A stretch of DNA of 7,238 nt from NCBI GenBank assembly GCA_030619215.1, contig JAUXBV010000164.1, positions 1-7,238 on the forward strand, read 5' to 3'. This DNA is from Fibrobacterota bacterium (GTDB lineage Bacteria; Fibrobacterota; Chitinivibrionia; Chitinivibrionales; JANQEN01). Each line of letters starts with the position of its first letter. Positions within the stretch are counted from its first letter, which is position 1. The translations under genes and the position numbers were made by a program. This document shows, in pieces, positions 6,018 through 7,238 of this stretch. A model generated the notes under the pieces. The model did not search any database, was not told where the DNA came from, and worked only from the letters and a program-made list of their open reading frames with translations.

Positions 6018-7130
6018 TTCCCAGGCGGAGAAGCCGCTCTTATTTAAAACCTCTGCTGCTGCACTCGCTGTCTCATACGAGTTAAAAGCCATTTTAATGG
6101 TGCCGCCTTCCCCTTCCCGCATCTTTAAAACCTCTATATCTTTTATATTAAGATTTTCGATGGCGAGTATATTGGTCATTGATGCGAGCACTCCGGGCTG
6201 ATCTTTTGCCAGCACAAGTATTTCGTAAAGTGGTGTCATAAAACCTTTGTTATGTAACGGGATTTTACGTCGAGTTTCAGCGGCATTATTAAAACTCTCT
6301 TCGAGATCATTATCAATCAGTTTCTTTTTCAGTGAACGTAATATTTCCATGCATTGGTCAAGCAACGGGGCTATGGTCTTTTTATTGGTAAGGAATATAT
6401 CATGCCACATTTTATAAGGCGCTGAAGCTATTCGGGTCAGGTCTCTGAATCCTCCTGCTGCAAGATGAAGGGTGCTGGGGGTTTGATCTTCTATTTCCTG
6501 TGCAAGGTTGACCAGTGAAACGGCTAACATGTGCGGTATATGGCTTACCGTTGCTGCTATGGTGTCGTGGATTTCGGGTTTCAGGATTATATGTCTGCAC
6601 CCCAGGTAATGTTCAAGAAAACGGGCAAATTGAATGTCAATTTCAGCTGGTTTTTCAGTGAGGGGAGAGAGAACATAAATAGCATTTTGAAAGAGATAGG
6701 GGTCCGCCGCAGACGGTCCTCTTTTTTCAGATCCGGCCATAGGGTGCCCACCCAAAAAATGAACATGTTTCGGTAAAATATTTTTTGCGGCTTCTGCTAT
6801 TTCTTTCTTTGTACTCCCCACATCAGTTATTATAAGGTTTTTCGGCAGGTCTATTTTCGCAAGTTTTGTAAGAGTCTCAATTATTACTTTAATAGGGGAG
6901 CATAAAAAAATGACATCCGTATCCTTGATGATTTCATTGAGCTTATCATAATCATATCCTTCATCAATACATCCAAGAGACAGAGCGGTCTTAATGTTTG
7001 CAGGAGAAGAAAGACCAATAATTCTTCCCGCATATCCTGATTTTTTTAATGCGATGCCAATAGAACCGCCGAGTAATCCGACACTGTATAGTACTATTGC
7101 CTTTTGTGGTGTATATATATCATTACCCAT
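6009..7130 (-). CDS. tyrA: Prephenate/arogenate dehydrogenase TyrA with C-terminal ACT domain
   Basis: TyrA oxidatively decarboxylates prephenate (or arogenate) on the way to tyrosine. This 373-residue protein has an N-terminal Rossmann domain and an ITDVGSTKKEI motif (101-111). GGHPMAGSEKRGP (127-139) carries the active-site His 129. TVSHIPHMLA (194-203) and the GFRDLTRIA segment (227-235), with its substrate-binding Arg, follow. The C-terminal ACT domain, about residues 301-373, contains the VLAKDQPGVLASMTNILA segment and normally senses tyrosine. Two points differ from consensus. The glycine loop reads SVGLLG instead of GxGLxG (Ser 16). The segment after beta-2 reads GLSSP with no Asp or Glu, which suggests NADP rather than NAD use, or altered binding. 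The ATG at 7130 is preceded by AGGG at 8 nt spacing. The aroA-like gene follows after 5 nt. No fused chorismate mutase is present. Confidence 0.93.
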   Translation of the reverse strand: MGNDIYTPQKAIVLYSVGLLGGSIGIALKKSGYAGRIIGLSSPANIKTALSLGCIDEGYDYDKLNEIIKDTDVIFLCSPIKVIIETLTKLAKIDLPKNLIITDVGSTKKEIAEAAKNILPKHVHFLGGHPMAGSEKRGPSAADPYLFQNAIYVLSPLTEKPAEIDIQFARFLEHYLGCRHIILKPEIHDTIAATVSHIPHMLAVSLVNLAQEIEDQTPSTLHLAAGGFRDLTRIASAPYKMWHDIFLTNKKTIAPLLDQCMEILRSLKKKLIDNDLEESFNNAAETRRKIPLHNKGFMTPLYEILVLAKDQPGVLASMTNILAIENLNIKDIEVLKMREGEGGTIKMAFNSYETASAAAEVLNKSGFSAWERK

Positions 7131-7157
7131 ACATATAGCCCTGTTTTCAAGGATAGG

Positions 7158-7172
7158 TTATCATACTGATAA
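7158..7172 (-). promoter_or_regulatory. Short palindrome in the tyrA leader
   Basis: TTATCA (7158-7163) and TGATAA (7167-7172) are perfect 6-bp arms around a 3-nt centre. The site ends 28 nt upstream of the tyrA ATG, where a repressor or a leader hairpin could act. No clear promoter hexamers could be placed beside it, so its role is open. Confidence 0.3.
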
Positions 7173-7199
7173 GCAATTTATATTTATATTAAAGAATTC

Positions 7200-7230
7200 A
7201 CTTTAAAAGTTTGTCTACTAGTTTTAAAGT
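7200..7230. repeat. Inverted repeat upstream of tyrA
   Basis: The arms ACTTTAAAA (7200-7208) and TTTTAAAGT (7222-7230) are perfect 9-bp inverted copies around a 13-nt spacer, 70 nt upstream of tyrA. The arms are AT-only apart from one C/G pair. It could be an operator or a weak terminator of a gene beyond the window edge. Confidence 0.35.
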
Positions 7231-7238
7231 AAGTTTCA

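Overview
The window looks like chromosomal DNA from a moderately AT-rich bacterium. It holds four housekeeping genes in a row on the minus strand: tyrA, an aroA-like gene, nadK and recN. A small toxin-antitoxin pair lies beyond them, and a secreted M23 peptidase gene enters from the left edge on the plus strand. There are no rRNA or tRNA genes, no phage structural genes, no transposase and no CRISPR array. The sequence alone does not fix the taxon. Intergenic AT-rich repeats and a VapBC-type module are common in environmental Gram-negative lineages such as anammox planctomycetes, Nitrospirota and Desulfobacterota, but this is only an impression.

Layout from left to right. Positions 2-832 (+) carry an exported LytM/M23 zinc peptidase whose first codons lie outside the window. 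Positions 978-1630 (-) carry a ribbon-helix-helix antitoxin (DUF6364-like) followed by a PIN-domain toxin. The pair has its own sigma70-like promoter, and an inverted-repeat operator overlaps the -10. Two copies of a roughly 50-bp sequence (803-852 and 1724-1773) bracket the pair. The first copy supplies the last codons of the peptidase gene. The second is one arm of a larger imperfect palindrome (1724-1827) that lies just past the recN stop codon.

Positions 1833-4404 (-) hold nadK and recN, which overlap by 11 nt. The 240-nt gap upstream of nadK is almost completely filled by a 229-bp element (4422-4650). Its 33-bp inverted ends are built of AAATCNN-type heptamers. Positions 4654-7130 (-) hold tyrA, with a C-terminal ACT domain, and an aroA-like gene 5 nt downstream.

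The tyrA-aroA pair points to aromatic amino-acid synthesis, NadK makes NADP, and RecN acts in double-strand-break repair. The most unusual content is the aroA-like protein. Its fold signature is recognisable, but almost every substrate-binding and catalytic residue of EPSP synthase is replaced, so it is probably not an ordinary EPSP synthase. TyrA next to it also departs from consensus in its nucleotide-binding loop. The second point of interest is the repeat architecture around the toxin-antitoxin pair, which suggests that the module arrived by a repeat-associated event.
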